Source: Tipula vernalis
Lineage: Eukaryota > Arthropoda > Insecta > Diptera > Tipulidae
DNA length: 64,000 nucleotides
Assembly (NCBI GenBank): GCA_958295665.1
Contig: OY282558.1
Coordinates: 17,917,409-17,981,408, forward strand
Direction of reading: 5' to 3'
Shown here: one piece after another, positions 17,409-29,450 of the stretch
Layout of the letters: each line of letters begins with the position of its first letter
Numbering within the stretch: the stretch's first letter is position 1
Notes under the pieces: model-generated
What the model saw: only the letters and a program-made list of their open reading frames with translations
Database searches by the model: none
What the model was told of the DNA's origin: nothing
Made by a program: the position numbers and the translations under genes

Positions 17409-19164
17409 TAAAACTAAAACTCATCTTCAAATTTCATTTTTGTTTCCCCGTTTTGGAACAATAATTTTAAACAAATTAAAAAAAAAAGATCACCGCTGAT
17501 TAGTTTAAATATTAATCTTTTTATTGAATATTAAACCAAAGTCACAAAGCATTCACCAAAGAAAGTTTTTATACACCAAATATTGCTAAAACGAGATTTT
17601 GGTGCTTGCATGCACAATTTAAATTGCTTTTTCCTCCATTGAAACGATTAATATAAGTTTTTGCGTGTGTGTGATGCATCACAATGCTGACGAAATAAAT
17701 TGCTCTAAAGTTGTTGAGAATTTTCGTTATTAAAAGTTAGACATACAGAGGTAGAGATTAGAGGCTGATTGCCGATTAGTTATGGTTCGCTTAAAGAGTT
17801 AATGCAGAAGTTGAAGCTGAAAACCTGACTTTCTTTACGCATGCAATGCATATCTTAAGTCAATTCTATGTGTTTGCTTACTGTCTCCCGTGAATATATT
17901 TTCAGAAGGTTTACCTGTCTATCCTTTGTAGAATTTGAAGTTCTGCTCGAAACTAAATTAATGAAACGAACAAATATATGGAACCTCTAAATGAAGTTCA
18001 ATCAATCAAAATATTTAAATTAAATTGATTTCATCATATTGTTAATAAATGTTTGTTAATTTTGGAAGCTTTACCACGAAAATCTAAGTTTGCTTATTAT
18101 TGCTATTGATGACATATAAGTATTAAAAGTCATGTTTTATTTTGTGAGAAGGGAAGTTTCAGACAAGGCATTGAATCATGATTGATTTTAGAACATTATC
18201 ATAAGTCTTATATCTGTATGTGCTTTCGAAATCCAAAATTTGTTGAGCTTTCCGGTTTCCGATTTTAGTTACGACTGGATATTGTCCCTAGGTTAGAAAA
18301 TATAAAAAAGTGATATATTAATTTCTCTCAAGAGATCAAGCGGATTACTGAGTATGTTACTCATAGAACTTGAGTTTAAGACGATTCTAGCCTTTTCGCC
18401 TAACACTTTACTTCTCTATTTCTGTGAGATATTTCCGATCCATATTAATTATTGGTTAAATCATCCGTTTAGTTCAGTTTTAGTAAGCTATCGAATAACT
18501 TAGTGATCTAGCTTATCAGAGACGCATTGTAAAGACAGGTTTCAGCACAATTACAACATAATTTACAATTATTTAGTAGAATAAACAAGAGGCAATGGAC
18601 CATGTGTGTCATTCATGACAATTAATAAACTTAATCTGATAATTTCCAATTATTCGGTAATTTGCTTCTTAAGCAGAGAATTTGTTGAATTAAAATATGT
18701 ACACCAAATTTATTACGACTAAACTTCTAGGTGATTACGTTTAACTTGCCATTGCGACTTGAAAAAATGATTAAGATTCCTAATGAAAAAAGACTTTGAT
18801 TAAATAAAGATTTTTCAAAAGCTTTGATGAGAATGACCCCTTTTTTACGGCTATTCCAATTGTGCACACATAAATTTATGCCTACTATCAAATGATCGTG
18901 TATCCCCTATCTTAAAGGAATGATACCTATATTACAGTCGAACTATTTGAAAATAATTATATCACATGATTTATATTTTTGGGATTCCCCTTTTATGAAA
19001 TTTAGTGTCAGTGAAATTTAGTCTGCATGATCGGTTTTTTTTATTGCTCCGAAAAATTATAAAAAAAATAATTAAATAAAACAATTATTGTATTACATTT
19101 GTGAATTAGTGAACTCTGAAAGCTAGCCGAAAAGCATTTTATTAAAAGCAAGTGAAAAAAGAGG

Positions 19165-20638
19165 TTAGATGGTGGCTGAAATGGAGAAATGGCAGAATAA
19201 AAATGAGGACGAAGCCGAGTTGCCGGATATTGCTATTTTACCTTCTGCTGATTTCGTAGGAATAAGTGATGAAGAGCTTCTGAACAAAGATGTCATGGAC
19301 GTAAATAATATAAACGAATAATTACCTCATGATGCAGCAGGTACGATAGAAATAATTTTTGATGAGATAATTTTAGATGCTGATGCTATTTCGGACGAAG
19401 ATGATTTAGTCCCATTGAGCCAACTATCACCCCGTAAAACTATAGCCATATAGAACAGTAAGTGGAGTTTGCCTCAATCACAAAAAATCGAATTTTTAAA
19501 AAAACCGATAAATATTAAATTCGAAAGAACAGAACATTTAAAAAAGCTGCTAGCTGAAAAATCGCCAATTAAATTATTTCACTAGTTTTTTGATGAATCC
19601 GTACACAACTTGATACTACAACAAAGTAACATAGAAATATGCTAGTCACAAGAATGTTAGCAACTTCAACTTCAACATTTAATATTTAAAACGCTTTTTG
19701 GGAATCCAATTATTTTCTGGACATCATCCTGTTCCTCAAGAACATCTATATTGGGCGGTATTTTTCAGACAAATTTTACAAAGAGTGAGAACATATATGA
19801 GCATGATATCCAGTAACTGTTCACAATTTGGAATTTTTTCACACAATTTAGGGATAGACGAATCAATTTGGTTATATCAAGGGCGTAATAGCTGTAAAAT
19901 GTTCATTTGTGCTAAACCCATTAGATTTGGTTACAAGATTTGGTGAATGAGCTCTGCAAATGGGTTTTTATATAAATTTTTTCCATATGGCGGTAATTCC
20001 GAGACTTTCAATCCAGAAAAGGGACTAGAAGAAAATGTAATACGTAATCTTTTGGAAATTGTCGAAAAGCGTACATTTTAATAATTTTTTCAGCTCGCAT
20101 AAACTGATGGCAAGTTTGAACTGGAAAATGCCTATGGAAGGAAAATTAGACTATGGAAGGAAAATTAGACTATGGAAGGAAAATTCTGTTGTAACATTTC
20201 TTTCAAACTGCGAGACGATCGAACCTTCCCATGCTAAAAGGTTTTCGCACAAACAAAAACGCTAAATTCGAATACCTTGCCATGCAATTGTTAAAGGTGG
20301 CCTTTATTTGTGAATTGTTTAGATACTGCAGTTTCTAATGCCTAGTGCTTACATAAACTGGGGTCTGAAAAAACCTATGCCGCTATTGGCATTTCGTCGA
20401 GAGGTAACTTGGGCATTGTTATCGACTCCAACAGATATAAACTATAATTCTGAATTAATTGGGCGTTCATTAGATACGACTCTTAGACTATCGAATCAGC
20501 GTCATGACATAATAAAGATAGCGAACGGTAAGCAAAAGCGCTGCCGTGTCTGCAAAAGTCATATTCCACTGCATTTGAAATGTTCACTGCAATTTCACAG
20601 TGTTTTTACTATTGTTCCATTTATGGAACATTCCATAT
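19165..20638 (+). pseudogene. piggyBac-type transposase, decayed copy A
   Basis: The best diagnostic block is at 19855-19946, GIDESIWLYQGRNSCKMF with PIRFGYKIW. It matches the piggyBac core SIDExMxxFKGR..K.Y.P.KPIKxGFK, including the catalytic Asp. Upstream are an acidic N-terminal region (19170-19440) and the pre-core GHHPVPQEHLYW. Downstream are NNFFSSHKLMASL (for the family's DNFFTSxxL), an AFRREVTWALL helix and the cysteine-containing KQKRCRVCKS tail. In-frame stops, frame changes and loss of the start region and of the YNxxMGGVD block show it is dead. Its C-terminal end is interrupted by the solo LTR at 20639. Copy B retains some of the parts lost here. Confidence 0.85.
20132..20185 (+). 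repeat. 19-bp tandem repeat, almost three copies
   Basis: CTATGGAAGGAAAATTAGA is repeated at 20132, 20151 and (partly) 20170, inside the piggyBac remnant of copy A. Copy B has a single related block near 25850, so the expansion probably happened after the duplication. Confidence 0.9.
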
Positions 20639-21093
20639 TGTTACGTTTTTGCCTTGTCACTCAAGGTTCATATCACTGGATTGGGAATAATACAAAATCA
20701 ATTTAATTTATCCCAACGAATTTATTTATTTCACAAAATTTATTACAACACAGTTTATCAATAAAAATTCACAAAATCACTTTATATAAATTATTCTCAA
20801 ATTTTACTGTTCACTTATAATTTTTTATTCCGCACTCAACACTTTTTATATCACTTTTTAATTACGTTTTAATCTTCACACTGTCGCGTTCCAAATACTA
20901 ATAATCCAATTCGATCTTGTTCGCCTTTTTATTTACACAAACCAAACTTCTCGAAAGCTCATGATTTTTCTAGTTAGAATAGCGTAGAAACATTACGTAA
21001 CAATTTTTATCATGGAAAATTCCATTTTAGTACAGTTAAACATTGAGCTATTCATTTAACTTCTTCTATTACACACTAGGTGTCACCGTCACA
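20639..21093 (-). mobile_element. Solo LTR, minus orientation, copy A
   Basis: It reads TGTTACGTTTTTGC at its left end and CACTAGGTGTCACCGTCACA at its right end, the exact complement of the ends of the forward LTR at 21136-21585. The 4-bp flanks are ATAT and AGAT, compatible with a 4-bp target duplication carrying one mutation. The same LTR occupies the same place in copy B (26392-26848), so it predates the duplication. It interrupts the 3' end of the piggyBac gene. No internal retroelement sequence remains. Confidence 0.85.
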
Positions 21094-21135
21094 AGATGTT
21101 CCAAAATACCAATTATGTTTAGCGAATCAAAATAC

Positions 21136-21585
21136 TGTGACGGTGACACCTAGTGTGTAATAGAATAAGCTAAAATTAATAGCTCAATGTTAAACTGTTC
21201 TAAATGGAATTTTCCATGATAAAATTGTTCTACACTATTCTAACTAGAAAAATCATGAGCTTTCTAGAAGCTTGGTTTGTGTATATAAAAGGGCGAACGA
21301 AATCGAATCGGATTAGTAATATTTGGTAAGCGATAGTATAAAGATTAAAAGGAATTAAAAAGTGATTTAAAAAAGTGTTATAGTGCGATAAACAAAGTAA
21401 AAGTGATCAGTAAAATTTAAGAATAATTTATATAAACTGATTTTGTGAATTTTTGTTGTTAAACTGTGTTGTAATAAATTTTGTGAAATAAATAAATAAA
21501 TAAATTCGTTGGTGATAAATTGAATTGAGTTTGTATTATTCACAATCCAGTGATACGAACTTTGATTGACAGCAAAAACGTAACA
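21136..21585 (+). mobile_element. Solo LTR, plus orientation, present only in copy A
   Basis: The 450-bp unit starts TGTGACGGTGACACC, ends AAAACGTAACA and is flanked on both sides by ATAC (21132-21135 and 21586-21589), a 4-bp target duplication. Copy B has the uninterrupted site at about 26887. The LTR contains a TATAAAA box and an AATAAA run in the expected order. The length and 4-bp duplication suit Ty3/gypsy or BEL/Pao. It forms a near-palindrome with the inverted copy 42 bp away. Confidence 0.93.
21284..21290 (+). promoter_or_regulatory. TATA box of the solo LTR
   Basis: TATAAAA lies 149 bp into the LTR and is followed about 200 bp later by overlapping AATAAA signals (21486-21504). This is the usual order of U3 promoter and R/U5 polyadenylation signal. 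A solo LTR may still act as a promoter; there is no sequence evidence that it does so here. Confidence 0.6.
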
Positions 21586-21847
21586 ATACGTTGAAATTTT
21601 AAAAATCGTTTTAATTGCTTCAGTGATTTTATGGGCGGTATGAAATAGTCGTTTCAAGGTATTGTAATAGGACGAATGACGATTTGGTTTGAGGTTTTGA
21701 GTAATGAAAACTTTGTGGTTCTGAAATCAAATAACGTGGAGAAACAAAATACTAAATTTGGGTCTTGAATAATTAGCGTATACACACAAGCGTAATGAGT
21801 GAAATTTATGGTAAAAAAAATTACACTGTTAAATTAGCTAGCTACTT

Positions 21848-23285
21848 TTCCAATTGGAATTTAAATTATCTGAAAATTTTAATTTTTTGTAATTTTCGAT
21901 TTTTCGTATCACCAAACAGGTTATTTTCATCAGGAAACACGTTATTTTCATCATTTTCAGATAGCTATACTATCCGTTTAATGAATCCTGTTGAACATTA
22001 CTACATTTCAGATAATTTAAAAGTTGACTGATTTTTGATGGTTTAAATAATCATTTAGCGCCGATCCTGGAAATTTCCCGAAGGCCCTGCACATTTCTTA
22101 GAATAGCTAGTCACCAAGCCGATCCAATTGAATTTTTAATAATTTTGGATGATTTGAAAAGCTTTATATCGCCGACCGCAGAGATATCTACAAGGTCTTG
22201 CAAATATTAATATATTCTCGGATAGACCATATTGTCCGATAACTTGGACATATGCCAGACTACGTGGTCAACCTTATCCAATTGTGATGAACTATGCTAA
22301 ATTTTACAGAGTTTAGTACTTTATGTAAAATTACATAAAATCGGTCACATGTTTCATTGCATTGCAATTAACTCCGGTATCTGCTATAGCAACAGAGTGT
22401 ATAGCATTTTAAAGTTTTTGATGTATGTACATACGTATTTTAATTTTTGATTTAATTTGTTTGTTGGGTTGAAAATTGTGTTGCGGAACACAATGTAGCT
22501 TAGCGGTGGGGAATCACAAGGTTCAGATATATGGGATCTCTTTTACTTAATGATAATATTATAGTGGAGGATATAAAGGAACGTCTTGCCGACGAAATGG
22601 AATTCTAAAATAGTTTTAAAATAAACTTCTGGAAATGGATAAAATTGACCACGTAGACTGGCATATGGTCAAATTATCCGACAATATGGGCAAGACCTTG
22701 TGGACATCTCGGTGATCGGAGATACAACAATTTTTAAAGCCATCAATATTATTAGAAATTCTAAATTCTGTGAAGTATAGTATAGTTCATCACAATTGGA
22801 TCAGGCCGGCCACTTAGACTGGCATAATGCCAAGTTATCCGAAAATATAGGCAAGACTCGGTGAACAGCTCTGTGATCGGCGGGACAAAGTTTTTTAATT
22901 TATGAAAGTTTTTCAGGTTGGCCACGTAGACTGGCATCTGGCCAAGTTATCCCACATTATGGTTTATCCATTATTGCCGATATAAAGCTTTTAAAATAAT
23001 CCAAAATTATTAAAATTTCCAAAAACTGTGAAATATATTGTATTATAGTTCATCATAATTGGGGCATTCGGGACATTCCAGGATCGGCGCTAAATAATTA
23101 TTTAAACCCTCAAAAATCAGTCAACTTTTAAATTATCTGCAATATAGTAATTTTCAACATAATAGGATGCTTTTGATTAAAGAGGTAAACAGATTGTCCA
23201 GCTATCTGAAAATGATGAAAAGAACCTGTTTGGTGGTATGAAAAATCGAAAATTACAAAAAAAGTTAAATTTTCATATAATTGGG
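21848..23285. mobile_element. Foldback-type element 2, copy A
   Basis: The left arm (21848 to about 22320) and right arm (about 22645 to 23285) are inverted repeats. TTAAAAGTTGACTGATTTTTGA and GCGCCGATCCTGGAA on the left are matched in complement near 23050-23130. The arms contain subrepeats of roughly 130-150 bp keyed by CCACGTAGACTGGCAT-NTGG-CAA-TTATCC: three direct in the right arm (about 22650, 22807, 22921) and one inverted near 22225. The ~325-bp centre is unique and includes a short frame, VEDIKERLADEMEF, that I cannot place. No transposase is evident. Confidence 0.75.
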
Positions 23286-25097
23286 AGGCAGCGTTGCACC
23301 GCCCAGATTGGTGGTTCATGTTCAAACGAAAACTATACTGCCCCTTCCTCGCCCTCTTCTTCCATTACAAAACAAAACCAGATTTTTAAAATATCTAATT
23401 AACCCGTTGAGCAAAAATAATGTTAGGGAAAGAACTTCATTTGCAAAAGGTCATGCTGATTGGAAAGGTGATAAAAGCTAGAAAAACTCTAGAAAGAAAT
23501 TGTGGAGCAACTATTCTATAGAAAAGTTTTTGTTTATCTTATAAAATTAAAATTTCAAGTCATCCAAAAGTTTCTGAGATTCCAAAAACTATGCTGAAGA
23601 TGATACCGGTAATAAAAAAAAATTGGAGTACTAACAATGCCACTGAAATTTGTCATAAAGCAGAACGAATTTTTTTCGGCTACAGTTTAGAATTAACAGG
23701 ATTGATCCTGTTAATTTCAAATGACAAGCCATAGTTACATTTTCAACGGCGGAACAAGTTACAGAACGAAATCTTTCCAGAAAATGAGAAACAATTAAAA
23801 ATTTATTATTTCAATAAAAGCACCATCCAGATGACAACAGCGAATAAAACCGTTTTGTGAGAAGTTCTTTCATAGTACCTGATTGTACCAACTACGGTAG
23901 ATTAAATACAAGCAAGTTTTTGCGTGTGTGTGATGCATCACAATGCTGATGAAATAAATTGCTCTAAAGTTGTTAGGCATTTTCGTTATTAAAAGTTAGA
24001 CATACAGAGGTAGAGATTAGAGGCTGATTGCCGATTTATGGTTCGCTCAGAGAGTTGATGCAGAAGTTGACGTTGAAAACCCGAATTTCTTTACACATGC
24101 AATGTCTATCTTGAGCCTATTCTATGTGTTTGGTTACTGTTTCCCGTGAATATATTTTCAAAAAATTTACCTATCTATTCTTTGTAGAATTCGAAGTTTT
24201 GCTCGAAACTGTATTAATGAAACGAACAAATATATGGAATCTCTTAATGTAGTTCAATCAATCAAAATATTTAAATTAAATTGATTTTATCATAATGTTA
24301 GTGAATATTTATTTATTTTGGAAGCTTTTCCGGAAAAATTTAAATTTGCTTGCTCGGACAAGATATTGAATCATGATTTATTTTTCAACTTTATCGTAAG
24401 TTTCATATCTGTATGGGCTTTCGAAATCCAAAATTTGTTGAGCTTTTTAAATCAAAATTTATAATTTGAACACGAAGGTTTCGGATCTTAGTTACGACTG
24501 GATATTGTCCCTATGTCCGAAAATATAATAAAGAGATATGTTCATTCCTCTTAAGACTTCAAGCCGATTACTGAGTATTTTACTCTTAGAACTGAGAGTC
24601 TTAGGCGATTTTAGCTTTTTTTGTCTAACACTTCGCTTGTCTATTTTACACAGATAATATTATGGTAAAATACACCAAATTTAGTACGACTTAACTTTTA
24701 GGTGATTACGATTGACTTGCGATTGCGACTTGACAAAATGATTATAATTCCTAATGAAAAAAGACTTTGATTAAAGATTTTACTAAAACTGGCTGTTCCA
24801 ATACTGGACATATAAATGTTCACCTAATATCAAAGCATCGTGTATTCACTATCTTACAGGAATGATACCTATATTATAGTAGATCTGTTTGAAAATAATA
24901 TACCATAATTAATATTTTTGGACTCCCCTTTTATGAAATTTAGTGTCAGTGAAATAAAACAATTATTTGATTAAATTTGTGAATTAGTGAAACCTGAAAG
25001 CTACACGAAAAGGATTTAATTGAAAATAGGTGAAAAGAGAGGTTTATTACGTCAAAAATTGAACAACCGTAATAACAAATTATTTTTTCTAGAATAG

Positions 25098-26391
25098 ATG
25101 ACAAACAAATTTTACACATTGGCCGAAGCCGTAGCTGAAATGGAGAAATGGCAGGATTAAAATGAGGACGAAGCCGAGTTGCCGGATATTGCTATTTTAC
25201 CTTCTACTGATTTCGTAGAAAAAAGTGATGAAGAGTTTCTGGACGAAGATGTTATGGACGTAAATAATACAAACGAATAATTCCGTCATGATGCTGCAGG
25301 TACGATGGAAATAATTTTTGATGAGATAATTTTAGATGCTGATGCTATTTCGGACAAAGGAGATTTAGTACCATTGAATTAACTATCACCCCGTAATACT
25401 ATACCCATTTAGAACAGTAACTGGAGTTTGCCTCAATCACAAAAATCGAATTTTTAAAAAAAATCGAAAAATATTGAATTCGAGAGAAAAGAACATTTAA
25501 AAAAGCTGCTGTCGAGAGTCTGCAAATATATTTTACAAAAGACACAAGATATTGGTTTCTTCGTTCTTAAATGCGACGTGATACAACTTCCAATAACTCT
25601 GTTGAAATATTATCTTCATTTGCACGTAAAGATTCAAACAAAAACTTTAAAATCGCATAAGCTGTACGTATTCCCAAAACTTCTACAGCTAATTTAAATG
25701 GCTGAAGCGCATTGAACATATTCGACAATATTTGGATATAATTGTCATTTAGTAGTATTAGTGATCCCAAATCATTTAATGCCCCTCGAACTGAGTCCAT
25801 CTGGGTATTCCATCTCGTAATTTTGCTTCACAGGACCCTCTAGTATTAGATTATGGAAGGAAAAGTCTATTGTAACATTTCTTTCAAAATGCGAGACGAT
25901 CGAACCTTCCCATGCTAAAAGGTTTTTGCAGAAACAAAAATGTTTTATTCGAATACCTTGTCATGCAATTGTTAAAGTTTACAATAAAGGAATGGGAGGA
26001 GACGATTTATTTCCGAATATCGCATTAAAATTAAAGGGAAGAAATGGTGGCGGCCTTTATTTGTGAATTGTCTTTATACTGCAGTTTCTGATGTCTGGTG
26101 CCCACATAAACTTGGGTCTGAAAAAACCTATGCCGCTATTGGCATTTCGTCGAGAGGTAACTTGGGCATTGTTATCGACTCCAACAGATATAAACTATAA
26201 TTCTGAATTAATTGGGCGTTCACTAGATACAACTCTTACACTATCGAATCAGCGTCATGACATAATAAAGATAGCGAACGGTAAGCAAAAGCGCTGCCGT
26301 GTCTGGAAAAGTCATATTCCACTGCATTTGAAATGTTCACTGCAATTTCACAGTGTTTTAACTATTGTTCCATTTATGGAACATTCCATAT
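25098..26391 (+). pseudogene. piggyBac-type transposase, decayed copy B
   Basis: An ATG at 25098 opens MTNKFYTLAEAVAEMEKW, the N-terminal region that copy A lacks, followed by the same acidic segment with several stops. The catalytic core is missing and is replaced by unrelated hAT-like sequence at 25507-25850. Coding similarity resumes near 25850 and includes KVYNKGMGGDD, the YNxxMGGVD block typical of piggyBac transposases, then the FRREVTWALL and KQKRCRV segments. It ends at the inverted solo LTR at 26392. It is dead. Confidence 0.8.
25507..25850 (-). pseudogene. hAT-like transposase fragment inside copy B
   Basis: Read on the minus strand, the segment encodes KITRWNTQMDSVRGAL and then a helical region with LQPFKLAVEVLG and ILKFLFESL. 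The TRWNT block followed by L.PF..A...L is characteristic of the central/C-terminal part of hAT transposases. Both edges join piggyBac-derived sequence abruptly, and copy A has piggyBac core sequence in the corresponding place. I see no target duplication. It may have arrived by insertion with deletion or by gene conversion from elsewhere. Confidence 0.6.
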
Positions 26392-26848
26392 TGTTACGTT
26401 TTTGCCTTGTCACTCAAGGTTCATATCACTGGATTGTGAATAATACAAAATCAATTTAATTTATCCCAACGAATTTTATTTATTTCACAAAATTTATTAC
26501 AACACAGTTTATCAATAAAAATTCACAAAATCACTTTATATAAATTATTCGCACAATTTTACTGTTCACTTATAATGTTTATTCCGCACTACAACACTTT
26601 TTATAACACTTTTTAATTACGTTTTAATCTTCACACTGTCGCTTTCCAAATACTAATAATCCAATTCGATCTTGTTCGCCTTTTTATTTACACAAACCAA
26701 ACTTCTCGAAAGCTCATGATTTTTCTAGTTAGAATAGCGTAGAAACATTACGTAACAATTTTTATCATGGAAAATTCCATTTTAGTACAGTTAAACATTG
26801 AGCTATTTATTTAACTTCTTCTATTACACACTAGGTGTCACCGTCACA
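26392..26848 (-). mobile_element. Solo LTR, minus orientation, copy B
   Basis: This is the counterpart of 20639-21093 in copy A, with the same ends (TGTTACG to GTCACA) and the same flanking piggyBac sequence. About 40 bp to its right, the site filled by the second LTR in copy A is empty here. Confidence 0.88.
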
Positions 26849-27150
26849 AGATGTTCCAAAATATCAATTATGTTTAGCGAATCAAAATACGTTAAAATTT
26901 CTAAAATCGTTTTAATTGCTTCAGTGATTTTATGGGCGGTATGAAACAGACGTTTCAAGTTATTGTAATCGGAAGAATGACGATTTGGTTTGAGGTTTTG
27001 AGTAATGAAAACTTTGTGGTTCTGAAATCAAATAACGTGGAGAAACAAAATACTAAATTTGTATCTTGAATAATTAGCGTATACACACAAGCGTAATGAG
27101 TGAAGTTTATGCTAAAAAAAATTACACTGTTAAATTAGCTAGCTACTTTT

Positions 27151-28574
27151 CTAATTGGAATTTAAATTATCTGAGAATTTTAATTTTTTTTGTAATTTCC
27201 GATTTTTCGTATCACCAAACAGGTTATTTTCATCAGGAAACAGATTCTTTTCATAATTTTCATATATCTATACTATCCGTTTAATGAATCCTGTTGAACA
27301 TTACTACATTTCAGATAATTTAAAAGTTGACTGATTTTTGATGGTTTAAATAATTATTTAGCGCCGATCCTGGAAATTTCCCGAAGGCCCCGCTCATTTC
27401 TTAGAATAGCTAAGTCATATAGCGGTCAATGTCACCAAGCCGATCCAATTGAATTCTTAATAATTTTGGATGATTTCAAAAGCTTTATATCGCAGACCGC
27501 AGATATATCTACAAGGTCATGCAAATATTAATATATTCTCGGATAGACCATATTGTCGGATAACTTGGACATGTGCCAGTCTACGTGGTCAACCATATCC
27601 AATTGTGATGAACTACGCTAAATTTTACAGAGTTTGGTACTTTATGTAAAATTACATAAAATCGGTCACATGTTTCATTGCATTGCAATTAACTCCGGTA
27701 TCTGCTATAGTAACAGAGTGTGTAGCATTTTAAAGTTTTTGATGTATGTACGTATTTTAATTTTTGATTTAATTTGTTTGTTGGGCTGAAAATTGTGTTG
27801 CGGAACACAATGTAGCTTAGCGGTGGGGAATCACAAGGTTCAGATTTATGGGATCTCTTTTACTTAATGATAATATTATAGTGGAGGATATAAAGGAACG
27901 TCTTGCCGACGAAATGGGATTCTAAAATAGTTTTAAAATAAAGTTCTGGAATTGGATAGGGTTTACCACGTAGACTGGCATATGGTCAAATTATCCGACA
28001 ATATGGGCAAGACCTTGAGGACATGTCGGTGATCGGAGATACAACAATTTTTAAAACCATCAATATTATTAGAAATTCTAAATTCTGTGAAGTATAGTAT
28101 AGTTCATCACAACTGGGTCAGGTCGGCCACTTAGGCTGGCATCATGCCAAGTTATCCGAAAATATAGGCAAGACTCGGTGAACACCTCTGTGATCGGCGG
28201 GACAAAGTTTTTTAATTTATGAAAGTTTTTTCAGGTTGGCCACGTAGACTGGCATCTGGCCAAGTTATCCCACAATATGGTTTATCCATTATTGCCGATA
28301 TAAAGCTTTTAAAATCATCCAAAATTATTAAAATTTCCAAAAACTGTGAAATATATTGTATTATAGTTCATCATAATTGGGGCATTCGGGACATTCCAGG
28401 ATCGGCGCTAAATAATTATTTAAACCCTCAAAAATCAGTCAACTTTTAAATTATCTGCAATATAGTAATGTTCAACATAATTGGATGTTTTTGATTAAAG
28501 AGGTAAACAGATTGTCCAGCTATCTGTACGAAAAATCGAAAATTACAAAAATAGTTAAATTTTCATATAATTGG
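27151..28574. mobile_element. Foldback-type element 2, copy B
   Basis: It is the copy-B counterpart of 21848-23285, with the same inverted arms, subrepeats and unique centre (KERLADEMGF here). Small differences include an extra block near 27410 and a shorter right arm near 28520. Confidence 0.75.
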
Positions 28575-29450
28575 CAGGCAGCGTTGCACCGCCCAGATTG
28601 GTGGTTCATGTTCAAACGAAAACTATACTATCTCTTCCTCGCCCTCTTCTTCCCTCACAAAACAAAACCAGATTTTTAAAATGTCTAAGTATTTAACCCG
28701 TTGAGCAAAAATAATGTTAGGGAAAGAACTTCATTTGCAAAAGATCATGCTGATTGGAAAGGTGATAAAAGCTAAAAAAACTCTAGAAAGAAATTGTGGA
28801 GCGACTATTATATAGAAAAGTTTTTGTTTATCTTATAAAATTAAAATTTCAAGTTATCGAAAAGTCTCTGAGATTCAAAAACTATGCTGAAGATGATACC
28901 GGTAATAAAACAAAATTGGAGAACTAACAATGCCATTGAAATTTGTCATAAAGCAGAACGAATTTTTTTCGGCTACAGTTTAGAATCAACAGGATTGATC
29001 CTGTTAATTTCAAATGACAAGCCATAGTTACATTTTCAACGGCGAAACAAGTTACAGGACGAAATCTTTCCAGAAAATAAGGAACAGTTAAAAATTTATT
29101 ATTTCAATTAAAGCACCATCCAGATGACAACAACGAATAAAACCGTTTATTGAGAAGTTCTTTCATAGTACTTGATTGTACCAACTACGGTAGATTAAAT
29201 ATCACCAAAGTTATTATTACGTACGTCTAAATGGTTAAATCAGTTTTGACCGAGGTGTTTAATTTCTGGTGAGGAAATGTTAAAACATTTTTATATTAAG
29301 CATTCTTAATACGAGTATTATGAAAATTTTAATTTTCCTAACTATATAGGACAAACCAATACGTGCACACATAAATAAATTGTAATTCGTTTTTGACATC
29401 AATATGGTAAAAACTAAAAATTTACATAATAATATAATTTATCTTCTTAC

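Larger units (their letters stand above)
17655..23908. repeat. Tandem segmental duplication, copy A (~6.25 kb)
   Basis: From AAGTTTTTGCGTGTGTGTG at 17655 to GGTAGATTAAATA at 23908, the sequence is repeated head-to-tail by copy B (23914-29201). Colinear landmarks include GATGCATCACAATGCTGA near the left end, the piggyBac remnant, the inverted solo LTR, the foldback element and TACCAACTACGGTAGAT at the right end. Copy A contains several blocks missing from B, including about 100 bp near 18120-18170, about 250 bp near 18430-18690 and the forward solo LTR at 21136-21585. The 23281-23870 segment encodes RTSFAKGHADWKG, faintly like the TTF-type finger of some hAT proteins; I do not annotate it as a gene. 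Confidence 0.9.
23914..29201. repeat. Tandem segmental duplication, copy B (~5.3 kb)
   Basis: It is head-to-tail with copy A and joined to it by only about five unmatched bases. It has the same landmarks in the same order, but lacks the forward solo LTR and several blocks kept in A, and carries a hAT-like insertion-replacement at about 25507-25850 absent from A. It retains sequence lost in A, such as the piggyBac start region at about 25100 and the YNKGMGG block at about 25980. Each copy has therefore lost different parts since duplication. By eye most aligned blocks differ by scattered substitutions; I did not compute an identity. Confidence 0.9.

Noticed and set aside
20338..20706. Frame considered as a complete 122-codon gene (and its twin at 26091-26459)
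   Set aside because: It is the C-terminal part of the piggyBac remnant running into the solo LTR; the duplicated twin reflects the segmental duplication, not gene conservation.
23281..23481. RTSFAKGHADWKG considered as a hAT TTF zinc finger gene
   Set aside because: Only one weak block matches, the cysteines and histidines are absent and stops follow at once.
28219..28449. Frame considered as a small gene
   Set aside because: It lies wholly within the inverted arm of foldback element 2 and is generated by its subrepeats.
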